From Nocardioides currus (lineage in GTDB: Bacteria > Actinomycetota > Actinomycetes > Propionibacteriales > Nocardioidaceae), in the NCBI RefSeq assembly GCF_003057875.1, contig NZ_PYXZ01000008.1, forward strand, positions 1 through 64,000: a stretch of 64,000 nt of DNA, read 5' to 3'. Under the pieces are notes generated by a model. It was not told the origin of the DNA and ran no database searches. It saw only the letters and a list, made by a program, of their open reading frames with translations. This document shows, one piece after another, positions 7,227 through 15,901 of the stretch. A program made the position numbers and the translations under genes. Every line of letters begins with the position of its first letter. Position 1 is the first letter of the stretch.

Positions 7227-8300
7227 ATGTCTGTAGACGTATTCGAGCTCGCGCACGAGCACGAGCAGGTGGTCTTCGCCAACGACCCGGCCACCGGCCT
7301 CCAGGCGATCATCGCGATCCACTCGACCGCGCTCGGCCCCGCCCTCGGCGGCACCCGGTTCTATCCCTACGCGTCCACGGACGCCGCGATCGAGGACGTC
7401 CTGAACCTCTCGCGCGGGATGTCCTACAAGGCCGCCCTCGCCGGCCTCGACCTCGGAGGCGGCAAGGCCGTCATCATCGGCGACCCGGGCACCCTCAAGA
7501 CCGAGGCGCTGCTGCGGGCCTACGGCCGGTTCGTGCAGTCGCTCAACGGTCGCTACTACACCGCGTGCGACGTCGGCACGTTCTCCGTCGACATGGACCA
7601 CATCGCCCGGGAGTGCTCCTTCGTCACCGGGCGCACCGTCGCCCACGGCGGCGCCGGCGACAGCTCGGTGCTCACCGCCTTCGGCGTGTTCCAGGGCATG
7701 CGCGCCGCGGCGGAGCAGGTCTGGGGCGAACCCACCCTCGCCGGTCGCACCGTCGGCGTGGCCGGCATCGGCAAGGTCGGACGCCACCTCGTGCGCCACC
7801 TCATCGAGGACGGCGCCAGCGTCGTCGTCACCGACGTGCACCAGCCCTCGATCGACTCCGTGCGCGAGGAGTTCCCCCCGGTGCAGGCCGTGGCCGACAC
7901 CGAGGCGCTCGTCGCCTCGCCGCTCGACGTCTACGCGCCGTGCGCCCTCGGCGGCGCCCTGACCGACGAGGTCGTCGAGGTGCTCAGCGCCCGGATCGTC
8001 TGCGGCGCGGCCAACAACCAGCTCGCGCACCCGGGCGTCGAGAAGCAGCTCGAGGACCGCGGGATCCTGTACGCCCCCGACTACTGCGTCAACTCCGGCG
8101 GCCTGATCCAGGTCGCCGACGAGCTCGAGGGCTTCTCCTTCGAGCGCGCCGAGCAGCGGGCGAGCGGCATCTTCGAGACCACCCGCTCCGTCTTCGAGCT
8201 CGCCAAGGCCGACGGCGTGGCCCCCGCGATCGCTGCCGACCGGCTGGCCGAGCGGCGGATCCGCGACGTGGGTCGACTCCGCGGGGTGTGGCTGTCCTGA
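7227..8300 (+). CDS. vdh: Valine (Glu/Leu/Phe/Val family) dehydrogenase
   Basis: This NAD-dependent enzyme oxidatively deaminates branched-chain amino acids and feeds their catabolism. The 357-aa protein matches the family: substrate Lys68 (GMSYKAAL), catalytic Lys80 in LGGGKAVI, the Rossmann motif GIGKVG at 180-185, and later PCALGG and [10 protein letters not shown] 7227 has AAGGA nine bases upstream. The 92-bp upstream gap holds TAGTCT at about 7133 as a possible -10, followed by a tiny open frame of eight codons of doubtful meaning. It is convergent with the DUF3073 gene. Confidence 0.9.
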   Translation: MSVDVFELAHEHEQVVFANDPATGLQAIIAIHSTALGPALGGTRFYPYASTDAAIEDVLNLSRGMSYKAALAGLDLGGGKAVIIGDPGTLKTEALLRAYGRFVQSLNGRYYTACDVGTFSVDMDHIARECSFVTGRTVAHGGAGDSSVLTAFGVFQGMRAAAEQVWGEPTLAGRTVGVAGIGKVGRHLVRHLIEDGASVVVTDVHQPSIDSVREEFPPVQAVADTEALVASPLDVYAPCALGGALTDEVVEVLSARIVCGAANNQLAHPGVEKQLEDRGILYAPDYCVNSGGLIQVADELEGFSFERAEQRASGIFETTRSVFELAKADGVAPAIAADRLAERRIRDVGRLRGVWLS

Positions 8301-8345
8301 CGGCAGAGGCGTCGGCCGGAGGGGGCGCGCAGTCGCTCCGTCCGG

Positions 8346-8363
8346 TCGACGCTCAGGCGTCGA
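8346..8363. terminator. Possible bidirectional terminator between vdh and DUF3073 gene
   Basis: The perfect 7-bp stem TCGACGC/GCGTCGA with TCAG loop lies in the 72-bp gap between two convergent genes. There is no T tract. Position is the main argument. Confidence 0.35.
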
Positions 8364-8372
8364 GGTGCGAGG

Positions 8373-8558
8373 TCAGTCCCGCGAGGGTTCGATGACGTCG
8401 GACCACTTCTCGAGGACCTCAGGGTCTACCTGCTCGTCCTTGGTGCCACTGTCACCGTGCAGCTCATTGGCCAGCGCCCCGAAGTCCGTCTCGTGAGTGC
8501 GGTACTTCAGGTCGCGAGCGACCTTCGTCTGCTTGGCTTTAGCTCGGCCGCGCCCCAT
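8373..8558 (-). CDS. DUF3073 family small protein
   Basis: The 61-aa basic-then-acidic protein starts MGRGRAKAKQTKVARDLKY and ends in an acidic tail. It matches the actinobacterial DUF3073 family, which is of unknown function and commonly sits near purM/purF. The start at 8558 was chosen because it opens the conserved GRGRAKAKQ segment and has GAGGGG about 8 nt upstream. The in-frame ATG at 8612 adds 18 unconserved residues. It faces vdh and shares orientation with purM and purF. Confidence 0.85.
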   Translation of the reverse strand: MGRGRAKAKQTKVARDLKYRTHETDFGALANELHGDSGTKDEQVDPEVLEKWSDVIEPSRD

Positions 8559-8603
8559 AGGGTCAGCCCCCTCGCAAATCGGCCGGGGCACCAAGGCTCC
8601 CGG

Positions 8604-8632
8604 ACTATCCATAAGATTTCTCGTGAGGACAA
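8604..8632 (-). promoter_or_regulatory. Candidate promoter of the DUF3073 gene
   Basis: On the minus strand, TTGTCC (8632-8627) and GATAGT (8609-8604) are separated by 17 bp in an unusually AT-rich patch about 45-75 nt upstream of the start at 8558. Confidence 0.4.
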
Positions 8633-8702
8633 CGCTACCTGCTACCTGGGTGTTCCCGCACGCCGGGGCCCGGTGAAACGCCGACGAGGCGGGTGAATCG
8701 CC

Positions 8703-9758
8703 TCAGGCGTGCTCGCCGGTGAGCGTGACCTGACCCTCGCCGCCCGCGACGACGTCGCCGGCGACCCACGCGGGGATGCCGTGCTCGGCCAGCGAGGAGA
8801 TCGCGGAGTCGACCGCGTCGGGCTGCATCAGCGCGACCATCCCGACACCGCAGTTGAGGGTCGCCTCGAGATCGGAGCGGGACACCCCGCCGACCTCGGC
8901 GACCAGCGAGAAGACCGGCGGCAGCGTCCAGCTTCCCCGGTCGATGCGCGCGCCCAGCTCGACGGGCATGACGCGCTCCAGGTTGGCGGCCAGGCCGCCC
9001 CCGGTCACGTGCGACATCGCGTGCACCCCACCGGCACCGGCGAGCTCGAGGCAGGCCTTGGTGTAGATGCGGGTCGGCTCGAGGAGCTCCTCGCCCAGGG
9101 TGCGGCCGAGGACGTCGACGTCGCGGTCCAGCGCCCAGCCCGCGGTGTTCAGCAGCACGTGGCGCACCAGCGAGTAGCCGTTGGAGTGCAGCCCGCTCGA
9201 GCCCATGGCGAGGACCACGTCACCGGGGCGAACGCGGCCGGGGCCGAGCAGGTGGTCGGCCTCGACGACGCCGGTGGCCGCTCCTGCGACGTCGTACTCG
9301 TCGGGCGCCAGCAGGCCGGGGTGCTCGGCCGTCTCCCCGCCGACGAGGGCGCAGCCGGCGGCGACGCACGCCTCCGCGATGCCCTGGACGATGGCGGCGA
9401 TGCGCTCCGGGACGACGCGGCCGGTGGCGATGTAGTCGGTCATGAACAGCGGTTCGGCGCCGCACACCACCAGGTCGTCGACGACCATCCCGACGAGGTC
9501 GAAGCCGATCGTGTCGTGGACGTCCATCTGCTGCGCGATGGCGACCTTGGTGCCGACGCCGTCGGTGGAAGTGGCCAGCAGCGGGCGGGTGTAGGACGTC
9601 AGCGCGCTGGCGTCGAAGAGGCCGGCGAACCCGCCGAGCCCGCCGATCATCTCCGGACGGCGCGCCTTCTCGATCGAAGCCTTCATCAGGTCGATCGCCC
9701 GGTCGGCCGCCTCGATGTCGACACCCGCGGCGGCGTACGCGTTGACGGACTCGTTCAC
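8703..9758 (-). CDS. purM: Phosphoribosylformylglycinamidine cyclo-ligase (AIR synthetase)
   Basis: PurM uses ATP to close FGAM to AIR, step 5 of purine synthesis, in the cytoplasm. It has the family start NAYAAAGVDI, the conserved STDGVGTK loop, GFDLVGMVVDDL, VGGETAEHPG and SSGLHSNGYSLVR, with about 351 residues. The start is placed at GTG 9758 because GGAG lies six bases upstream. An in-frame GTG at 9770, directly after the purF stop, would add four residues. It is downstream of purF in one unit. Confidence 0.95.
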   Translation of the reverse strand: MNESVNAYAAAGVDIEAADRAIDLMKASIEKARRPEMIGGLGGFAGLFDASALTSYTRPLLATSTDGVGTKVAIAQQMDVHDTIGFDLVGMVVDDLVVCGAEPLFMTDYIATGRVVPERIAAIVQGIAEACVAAGCALVGGETAEHPGLLAPDEYDVAGAATGVVEADHLLGPGRVRPGDVVLAMGSSGLHSNGYSLVRHVLLNTAGWALDRDVDVLGRTLGEELLEPTRIYTKACLELAGAGGVHAMSHVTGGGLAANLERVMPVELGARIDRGSWTLPPVFSLVAEVGGVSRSDLEATLNCGVGMVALMQPDAVDSAISSLAEHGIPAWVAGDVVAGGEGQVTLTGEHA

Positions 9759-9770
9759 GTGGATCTCCAC

Positions 9771-11300
9771 TCAGGGGTTGTTGAGGACCGGCAGGGCCGT
9801 CGCGTGCACCGGCGTCTCGAGCAGGTGCTTGCCCAGGCGGTCGGCCTCGGGCAGCTCGATCGGGTAGATGCCGTCGAAGCAGGCACGACACAGGTCGGGC
9901 TTGGGCACCGACGTCGCCTCGATCAGGTCGTCGAGGTCGATGTAGCCCAGCGAGTCGGCGTCGATCGAGCGGCAGATCTCGTCGTTGGTCAGGCCGTTGG
10001 CGATCAGCTCGGCGCGGGTGGCGAAGTCGATGCCGTAGAAGCAGGGCCACTTCACCGGCGGCGAGGAGATGCGCACGTGCACCTCGGCCGCGCCGGCCTC
10101 GCGCAGCATCCGCACCAGCGAGCGCTGGGTGTTGCCGCGCACGATGGAGTCGTCGACGACCACGAGGCGCTTGCCCTCGATCACGTCGCGCAGCGGGTTG
10201 AGCTTGAGCCGGATCCCGAGCTGGCGGATCGTCTGGCTCGGCTGGATGAAGGTGCGCCCGACGTAGGAGTTCTTCACCAGCCCCATGCCGTAGGGGATGC
10301 CGGACGCCTCGGCGTAGCCGATCGCGCTCGGGGTGCCGGACTCGGGGACCGGGATGACCAGGTCGGCGTCGGCCGGGAAGGCCTTGGCCAGCCGCCGCCC
10401 GATCTCGACGCGGACGCTGTGGACCCGCTGGTCGGTGATCACCGTGTCGGGGCGGGCGAGGTAGACGAACTCGAACAGGCAGTGCTTGGGGGCAGCCTCC
10501 GCGAAGCGCTGCGTGCGCAGGCCCTCCTCGTCGACCGCGATCAGCTCGCCGGGCTCGACCTCGCGGATGAAGGACGCGCCGACGATGTCGAGGGCGGCCG
10601 TCTCCGACGCGACCACCCAGCCGCGCTCCAGGCGGCCCAGGACGAGCGGTCGGATGCCCTGGGGGTCGCGAGCGGCGTACAACGTGTGCTCGTCCATCCA
10701 GATGAACGAGAACGCGCCCCTGATCTGCGGCAGCAGGTCGCGGGCGCGCTCCTCGACGGTCTGGCCGGGGTGGTGCGCGAGCAGCTGGGTGACGACCGAC
10801 GTGTCGTTGGTGCTCGTCGGCGGCATCCGCATCTGGAGGTCGAGGTGCCCGTCGGCCTCGTCGTCGATCACCATCTGGGCGAGGTCGGCGGTGTTGATCA
10901 GGTTGCCGTTGTGGGCCAGCGCGATCGAGCCGGTGGCCGTGGGGTGGAAGGTCGGCTGCGCGTTGTGCCAGGTGCTGGCGCCGGTCGTGGAGTAGCGCGC
11001 GTGGCCGACCGCGAGGTGGCCCTTCAGCGACTCGAGCGTCGACTCGTCGAAGACCTGGGAGACGAGGCCCATGTCCTTGTAGACGAGGATCTGGCGGCCG
11101 TTGCTGACCGCGATGCCGGCCGACTCCTGACCGCGGTGCTGGAGGGCGTAGAGGCCGAAGTACGTCAGCTTGGCGACGTCCTCGCCGGGGGCCCACACAC
11201 CGAAGACGCCGCAGGCGTCCTGGGGGCCCTGGTCGTGGGGGTCGATGGCCGTGGTGAGACGACCGTCGCCACCCTTGCGTTGCGGGGAGGGGCAGGGCAC
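9771..11300 (-). CDS. purF: Amidophosphoribosyltransferase
   Basis: PurF makes phosphoribosylamine from PRPP and glutamine, the committed first step of purine synthesis. The 509-aa protein has a short propeptide before the N-terminal glutamine amidotransferase nucleophile (Cys30 in DACGVFGVW), then LQHRGQESAG. The PRTase domain with the PRPP loop VVVDDSIVRGNT lies near residue 380. A CRACF/C-rich stretch near the C-terminus fits the Fe-S type enzyme. GTG 11300 is seven bases after the -10-like hexamer TAGACT, so the message is probably leaderless. purM follows. Confidence 0.96.
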   Translation of the reverse strand: MPCPSPQRKGGDGRLTTAIDPHDQGPQDACGVFGVWAPGEDVAKLTYFGLYALQHRGQESAGIAVSNGRQILVYKDMGLVSQVFDESTLESLKGHLAVGHARYSTTGASTWHNAQPTFHPTATGSIALAHNGNLINTADLAQMVIDDEADGHLDLQMRMPPTSTNDTSVVTQLLAHHPGQTVEERARDLLPQIRGAFSFIWMDEHTLYAARDPQGIRPLVLGRLERGWVVASETAALDIVGASFIREVEPGELIAVDEEGLRTQRFAEAAPKHCLFEFVYLARPDTVITDQRVHSVRVEIGRRLAKAFPADADLVIPVPESGTPSAIGYAEASGIPYGMGLVKNSYVGRTFIQPSQTIRQLGIRLKLNPLRDVIEGKRLVVVDDSIVRGNTQRSLVRMLREAGAAEVHVRISSPPVKWPCFYGIDFATRAELIANGLTNDEICRSIDADSLGYIDLDDLIEATSVPKPDLCRACFDGIYPIELPEADRLGKHLLETPVHATALPVLNNP

Positions 11301-11307
11301 GGGCAGC

Positions 11308-11313
11308 AGTCTA
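11308..11313 (-). promoter_or_regulatory. -10-like hexamer for leaderless purF
   Basis: TAGACT lies 7 nt before GTG 11300, so transcription would begin at or near the start codon. Confidence 0.5.
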
Positions 11314-11325
11314 CGGGCCAGCGGA

Positions 11326-11820
11326 TCACATCCGCCCGGCCCCGTCCACGACGGCCTCTCGGATGCGCGCGTAGGTGCCGCAGCGACAGATGTTGCGGAT
11401 CGTGTCGAGGTCGGCGTCGGTGATCTCGCGGCCCTCCCGGCGGACCCTCTTCACGAGGGCGACCGCGGCCATGATCTGCCCCGGCTGGCAGTAGCCGCAC
11501 TGCGCGACGTCCCGGTCGAGCCAGGCCTCCTGCATGGGGTGCAGCCCGTTGGCGCCACGCTGTGCCGGCGCCACCTCCTCGGGCAGGCCCTCGATCGTGG
11601 TGACCTCGTCGTCGGGCGCGAGCCGCCCCACCGGGACGGCGCACGGGTTGAACGCCTTGCCGTTGATGTGGGACGTGCACGCCTTGCACACGTTGATGCC
11701 GCAGCCGTACTTCGGGCCGGTGACGCCGAGGCGGTCGCGCAGGACCCACAGGAGACGGACGTCGTCGGCGACGTCGACGGTGACGGACTTGCCGTTCAGG
11801 ATGAACTTCTGCTTCGGCAC
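11326..11820 (-). CDS. 2Fe-2S subunit of a molybdenum hydroxylase (IorA-like)
   Basis: The 164-aa electron-transfer subunit belongs to the xanthine oxidase family. The plant-type ferredoxin cluster is ligated by Cys40, 45, 48 and 60. The second, all-helical cluster domain has Cys108, 111, 145 and 147 (CGYCQPGQ and CRCGTY). The gene lies 10 nt after the large subunit and is certainly in its operon. No FAD subunit is present, as in isoquinoline 1-oxidoreductase-type two-subunit enzymes, which pass electrons to cytochrome c or the membrane chain. Confidence 0.9.
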   Translation of the reverse strand: MPKQKFILNGKSVTVDVADDVRLLWVLRDRLGVTGPKYGCGINVCKACTSHINGKAFNPCAVPVGRLAPDDEVTTIEGLPEEVAPAQRGANGLHPMQEAWLDRDVAQCGYCQPGQIMAAVALVKRVRREGREITDADLDTIRNICRCGTYARIREAVVDGAGRM

Positions 11821-11830
11821 GGGGCTCTCC

Positions 11831-14146
11831 TCAGGAGGTCTGCGCGAGGCCGTTGGTCGGCGACTGCGGGATCGGGGGGACGACGGGCTTGGGCTTGAAG
11901 GAGAGCTCCTTGTGGTTGATCGGGAAGTACGTCGGGACGGTGCCGGTCGCCCGGGCGTAGGCGCACGCCACGGCGGCGAAGGTCGCGGCCACTCCGGCCT
12001 CGCCGGCGCCGCCGGGGAGCTTCTCCGTCGACGGCATCACGATCACGTCCACCTGCGGTGGGGTGTTCCACTGCCGCGTGTAGAAGTAGTTGTCCCAGCT
12101 GGCCTCGAGGAAGTGGCCGTCGCGCAGGTGCAGGCTCGAGGTCAGCGCCAGCGCGATCCCGTCGTTGATGCCGCCCTGCATCTGGGCCTCGAGGCCGCGC
12201 GGGTTGATGGCGAGGCCGACGTCGACGGCGTACGTCACGCGCGTGACCCGTGGCCCGGTGACCGCCTCGCGGATCGTGCGGCCCACGGTGGCGGGCCGGC
12301 AGTCGATCTCGACCAGGCAGGCCGAGACGCCCTTGTACTCCTTGTGGATCGCGATGCCCTGGGCGGTGCCGGCCGGCATCGCCTTGCCCCACTGCCCGAC
12401 CTCGGCGACCTTGTCGAGCACGGCGAGCAGGCGCGGGTTGCGCTGGAACCTGCGCCTGAACGCGAGCGGGTCGAGCCCCATGGTCGCCGCGATCTGGTCG
12501 ACGACGAGCTCGCTGGCCACCCGCACGTCGGGTGAGTAGATGTTGCGCATCGAGCCGGTGTTGAACCGGTCATCGGTCTCGACCAGCGTCTGCACGACCG
12601 CCCCGAAGTCGTAGGGCACCTCCTGCGTGAGCGCGAAGATCGTCTCGGCGAAGCCGAGGTTGCCGAGACCGGCCGGGAGGTCGGCGGCCTGCGCGGTGAT
12701 GATCTCGCCGAGGCCGTGCCGGAAGTCGGTCTCCACGCAGGTCAGCGACTGGTTGAACGCGAGCACCTCCTGGCCGACCACGGTCGCCTGCACCCGGCAG
12801 GTGCCCATCGGGTGGCCACGACCGACCCGGGCGTCGTCGGCCCGGTGCCACATCAGCTTGACCGGCTTGCCCATCTTCTTCGAGATCTCGGCCGCCTCGA
12901 GCGCGCCGTCGAAGAACAGCCGTCGCCCGAAGGACCCGCCCGCGGTGACGACGTTGACGGTGACCTGGTCGGGCCGCATCCCCAGCTTCTCGGCGATCCG
13001 CTGCTGCGCGACGACCGGCGACTTGAGGCCCGCCCAGATGGTCGCGCGGTCCTTGCGCACGTCGGCGACGGCACTGTTGGTGTCCATCGCGGAGTTGCTG
13101 CGGAAGTAGAACGTGAAGTCACCCGTGATCGTCCGGGCGAGCGGGGTGTCGGGCAGGGCGGGCATCGGTAGCTGGGCGGCACGGAGCCGGCGCAGGATGG
13201 ACGCGTCGTTCTCCTTCGCGACCGGACCGTCCTTCCACTCCACGTCGAGTGCCCGGACGGCGTCGATGCACTGGCCGAAGGTCGCGGCCCGCACGGCCAC
13301 CCCGGTGCTCACCTGCACGACGTGCGTGACGCCGGGCATCCGCTTCACCTCGGCGAGGTTGCGGACCCGCCTGGGCGTGCCGTTGAGCGTGGGCGCCCGG
13401 CACACCATCGTCGGCAGCGCACCCTTCACCTGCAGGTCGGTGGTGAACTCCTTGCGGCCCGTCACCGCGTCGATCGCGTCGACCCGGTTGGTCGGCTGCC
13501 CGATGACGGTGAAGGACTCCTCGCCCTTGAGCTGCACCTCCACCTGGCGTGTGGCGGGGCTCGCGGCCTTGCCGGCGAGCTCGCCGTAGGTCACCGACGA
13601 GCCGCTGGGGGCGGTGATCACGCCGCCCTTGGCCACCAGGGCGTCGACCGTGTCCCCGAGGAACGCGGCGGCGGCCTCGAGCAGCGCGAGGCGGGCGACG
13701 GCGGCGGCCACCCGGATCGGGGTGTACGTCGAGATGGTGGTGTTCGAACCACCGGTGAGCTGGTTGAACAGCAGCTCCGGACGCGCCGGCGCGAGGGTCA
13801 CCTCGACCTTGTCGAGCGGCAGGTCGAGCTCCTCGGCGATCAGCATCGCGGTCGAGGTGGTGATCCCCTGCCCGACCTCCATCCGCGGGAGGGCGAACGT
13901 CGCCGTACCGTCCTCGCGGATGACGATCGTGATCAGGTTGGCCGTCGGCCGGGCGGCGTCGGCGAGCAGGTCGTTGAGGTCGTAGAGCTCGGGGATCTGC
14001 GGTGGGGTCGGCACCCGTGCGGACGTCTCAGCGAAGGCGGACGGCGCGTCGGCGAGGCCGAGATCGGCAGCGGCGATCAGCGTCGAGCCGCCGAGGACGT
14101 AGCCGAGGAAGTGGCGGCGGCCGAGCGGGGGCAGGGAGGTGGACAT
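11831..14146 (-). CDS. Molybdopterin-binding subunit of a molybdenum hydroxylase (IorB-like), Tat-exported
   Basis: The 771-aa catalytic subunit belongs to the aldehyde/isoquinoline oxidoreductase type. The N-terminus has a twin-arginine signal (GRRHFLGYVLGG plus hydrophobic stretch, about residues 9-40), so the enzyme is probably exported folded with its cofactor. Conserved segments include PRMEVGQGITTSTAMLIAEELDL, LTGGSNTT, AGGSFGRRLFFDG and a C-terminal GEAGVAATFAAVACA region with the general-base Glu. It is transcribed before the 2Fe-2S subunit. Substrate (N-heterocycle or aldehyde) unknown. No XdhC-like maturation gene is nearby. Confidence 0.88.
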   Translation of the reverse strand: MSTSLPPLGRRHFLGYVLGGSTLIAAADLGLADAPSAFAETSARVPTPPQIPELYDLNDLLADAARPTANLITIVIREDGTATFALPRMEVGQGITTSTAMLIAEELDLPLDKVEVTLAPARPELLFNQLTGGSNTTISTYTPIRVAAAVARLALLEAAAAFLGDTVDALVAKGGVITAPSGSSVTYGELAGKAASPATRQVEVQLKGEESFTVIGQPTNRVDAIDAVTGRKEFTTDLQVKGALPTMVCRAPTLNGTPRRVRNLAEVKRMPGVTHVVQVSTGVAVRAATFGQCIDAVRALDVEWKDGPVAKENDASILRRLRAAQLPMPALPDTPLARTITGDFTFYFRSNSAMDTNSAVADVRKDRATIWAGLKSPVVAQQRIAEKLGMRPDQVTVNVVTAGGSFGRRLFFDGALEAAEISKKMGKPVKLMWHRADDARVGRGHPMGTCRVQATVVGQEVLAFNQSLTCVETDFRHGLGEIITAQAADLPAGLGNLGFAETIFALTQEVPYDFGAVVQTLVETDDRFNTGSMRNIYSPDVRVASELVVDQIAATMGLDPLAFRRRFQRNPRLLAVLDKVAEVGQWGKAMPAGTAQGIAIHKEYKGVSACLVEIDCRPATVGRTIREAVTGPRVTRVTYAVDVGLAINPRGLEAQMQGGINDGIALALTSSLHLRDGHFLEASWDNYFYTRQWNTPPQVDVIVMPSTEKLPGGAGEAGVAATFAAVACAYARATGTVPTYFPINHKELSFKPKPVVPPIPQSPTNGLAQTS

Positions 14147-14221
14147 AGGGGTCGATCACCCGATCCATGTGCGACCCCGGCAGCCTCCCGAGGAGAAAGG
14201 TCCCTCCCAGGACCACCGCCC

Positions 14222-14248
14222 CACCATGACAGCACTGCTGTCATGGTG
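14222..14248. promoter_or_regulatory. 27-bp near-perfect palindrome, operator-like
   Basis: The arms CACCATGACAGCA (14222-14234) and TGCTGTCATGGTG (14236-14248) are perfectly complementary around a single C. It lies about 75-100 bp upstream of the iorB-like start and just after the stop of the M28 peptidase gene. The odd-centre symmetry fits a dimeric repressor site such as TetR type. As an RNA hairpin it could also terminate the peptidase transcript. Confidence 0.5.
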
Positions 14249-14255
14249 CAAGGCC

Positions 14256-15818
14256 TCAGCGCGCCTCGACCTCGACGTCGTCGACGTGGAAGGAGGCGTC
14301 GGCGACACGTCCCACCACCGCGAACCACAGTCGTGCGTTGCCGACGGTCAGGTCGTCGCCGAGGTCCACCGAGTGCTGCCTCCAGCGCACCCCCGACGGG
14401 CCGCTCCTCAGGGTCTTCACGACGTGCGGGCCGTCGGCTCCGACGACGAAGACCCGCAGCCGGGCGCCACGGCGTCCGTCGACCCGGGCCCAGAACGAGA
14501 CCTCGACCTGCCTGCTCCTGGGGACGGTGATCCGCTGGCTCATCCGCCGGTGGCCCGCCCGCGTGTCGAGCATCGCGTGGCGACGGCCGCGGTGGGCGCC
14601 GCCACGGACGACGACGGGCTTGCCCGAGCGCCAGGCACGGCTCCCGCGCTCGAAGCCGGGGTTGCGGAGCAGGTTGCCGACGGCCGTCGGGGTGGGCGTG
14701 CCCGTCGGGGTCGGGACCGGTGTGGTCGGCGAGGGGGTGGTCGGTGACGAGGTGGGCGTCCCCGTCGGCGTGGTGGTCGGGGTGCTGGTCGGCGTGCTCG
14801 TCGGCGTGGGGGTCGGGGTCTCGCCGGCCTCGGCCTGCTCCCAGACCATGTGCGCCATGGCGTCGAGGTGGATCCCGAGGCCCTCCGTGTCGATGTTGCC
14901 GATGGTGTCGCAGGACTGGTGGTAGCAGGCGTCGAACGGCTGCCCGGCGGTGCCACCCCACTGCTGCGCCTGGGCCGCGGTCTTGATCTGGTCGTTCGGG
15001 GCCGCCACGGATCCGTTGGCGCCGGCGAAGAGGCCGCTGGTCGCGATGCCCTTGCGGATGAAGCTCTGATGGTCGGAGCGCCCCTGCACGTCGATGTACT
15101 CCCAGTGCGTGTCCTGGGACTCGAAGTAGTCGGTCACGGAGTCGCGGATCGGGTCGCCGATCGGGTTGTCGTCGTAGACGAAGACGCCGTAGTTGGGCGA
15201 GGCCACCATGTCGAAGTTGAGGTAGGAGTCGATGCGCCCCACCTCGGACGGGCTGAGGCTGTTGACGTAGGCCGTCGAGCCCCGCAACCCCAGCTCCTCG
15301 CCGGTCCACCAGGCGAACCGGACGTGGTTGGCGGGTCGTTGCGGCGACTCGGCCAGCGCCACGGCCAGCTCCATCAGCGCCGCGCTGCCGCTGCCGTTGT
15401 CGTTGATGCCGGGCCCGTTGGTCACGCTGTCGAGGTGGCCGCCGGCCATGACCACGTGCTCGGCGTCGCCGCCGGGCAGGTCGGCGACGACGTTCTGGGA
15501 GACCACGCCCGAGATGGTCACGTCCTGCAGCGTCACGACGTAGCCGGCGGCCTCGAGGGTCTGCTTGACGTAGGCCACCGAGGCGGCGTACCCGGGCGAG
15601 CCCGCGGCACGGTTGCCGCCGTTGGCGGTGGCGATGTCCTGGAGGTCCTGCATGTGCGCCACGGTGTCGGCGACCGAGACGTCGGGCGCGGCGGCGGTCG
15701 GGACCGGCGCGAGGCCGTCGGAGGCGAGGCCGTCGGGGGCGAGGGCGACCGACGTGGTCGCGCCGGCGCCCAGCACGAGTGAGAGCGCGACGACAGCCGC
15801 GCGCTGTGAGACCGGCAT
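14256..15818 (-). CDS. Secreted M28-family zinc aminopeptidase with C-terminal beta domain
   Basis: The 520-aa exported enzyme has a signal peptide at about residues 1-30 and an M28 catalytic domain to about residue 325. The co-catalytic zinc site is visible as GGHLDS (His, Asp), GINDNGSGSAAL (bridging Asp), WTGEELGLRGS (catalytic Glu-Glu) and NFDMV (Asp), with a disulfide-type CYHQSCDT segment. A Thr/Pro linker of about 45 residues leads to a C-terminal domain beginning NLLRNPGFERG, typical of carbohydrate-binding-like sandwich modules. ATG 15818 has GGGGGAA upstream. It probably digests external peptides. Confidence 0.88.
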   Translation of the reverse strand: MPVSQRAAVVALSLVLGAGATTSVALAPDGLASDGLAPVPTAAAPDVSVADTVAHMQDLQDIATANGGNRAAGSPGYAASVAYVKQTLEAAGYVVTLQDVTISGVVSQNVVADLPGGDAEHVVMAGGHLDSVTNGPGINDNGSGSAALMELAVALAESPQRPANHVRFAWWTGEELGLRGSTAYVNSLSPSEVGRIDSYLNFDMVASPNYGVFVYDDNPIGDPIRDSVTDYFESQDTHWEYIDVQGRSDHQSFIRKGIATSGLFAGANGSVAAPNDQIKTAAQAQQWGGTAGQPFDACYHQSCDTIGNIDTEGLGIHLDAMAHMVWEQAEAGETPTPTPTSTPTSTPTTTPTGTPTSSPTTPSPTTPVPTPTGTPTPTAVGNLLRNPGFERGSRAWRSGKPVVVRGGAHRGRRHAMLDTRAGHRRMSQRITVPRSRQVEVSFWARVDGRRGARLRVFVVGADGPHVVKTLRSGPSGVRWRQHSVDLGDDLTVGNARLWFAVVGRVADASFHVDDVEVEAR

Positions 15819-15901
15819 GGGTGTTCCCCCGAGAGTTGGCGAGCTGTGAGGTGCGCCACAGTACAAGCGCGGCCGCCGGTCCCCGCCGTGGGTCGGGCCG
15901 G

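Noticed and set aside
8709-11423. 904-codon plus-strand open frame opposite purM and purF
   Set aside because: The composition (Ala, Arg, Gly, Val, Asp/His repeats) is that of an antisense shadow of GC-rich genes. purM and purF on the other strand are unambiguous.
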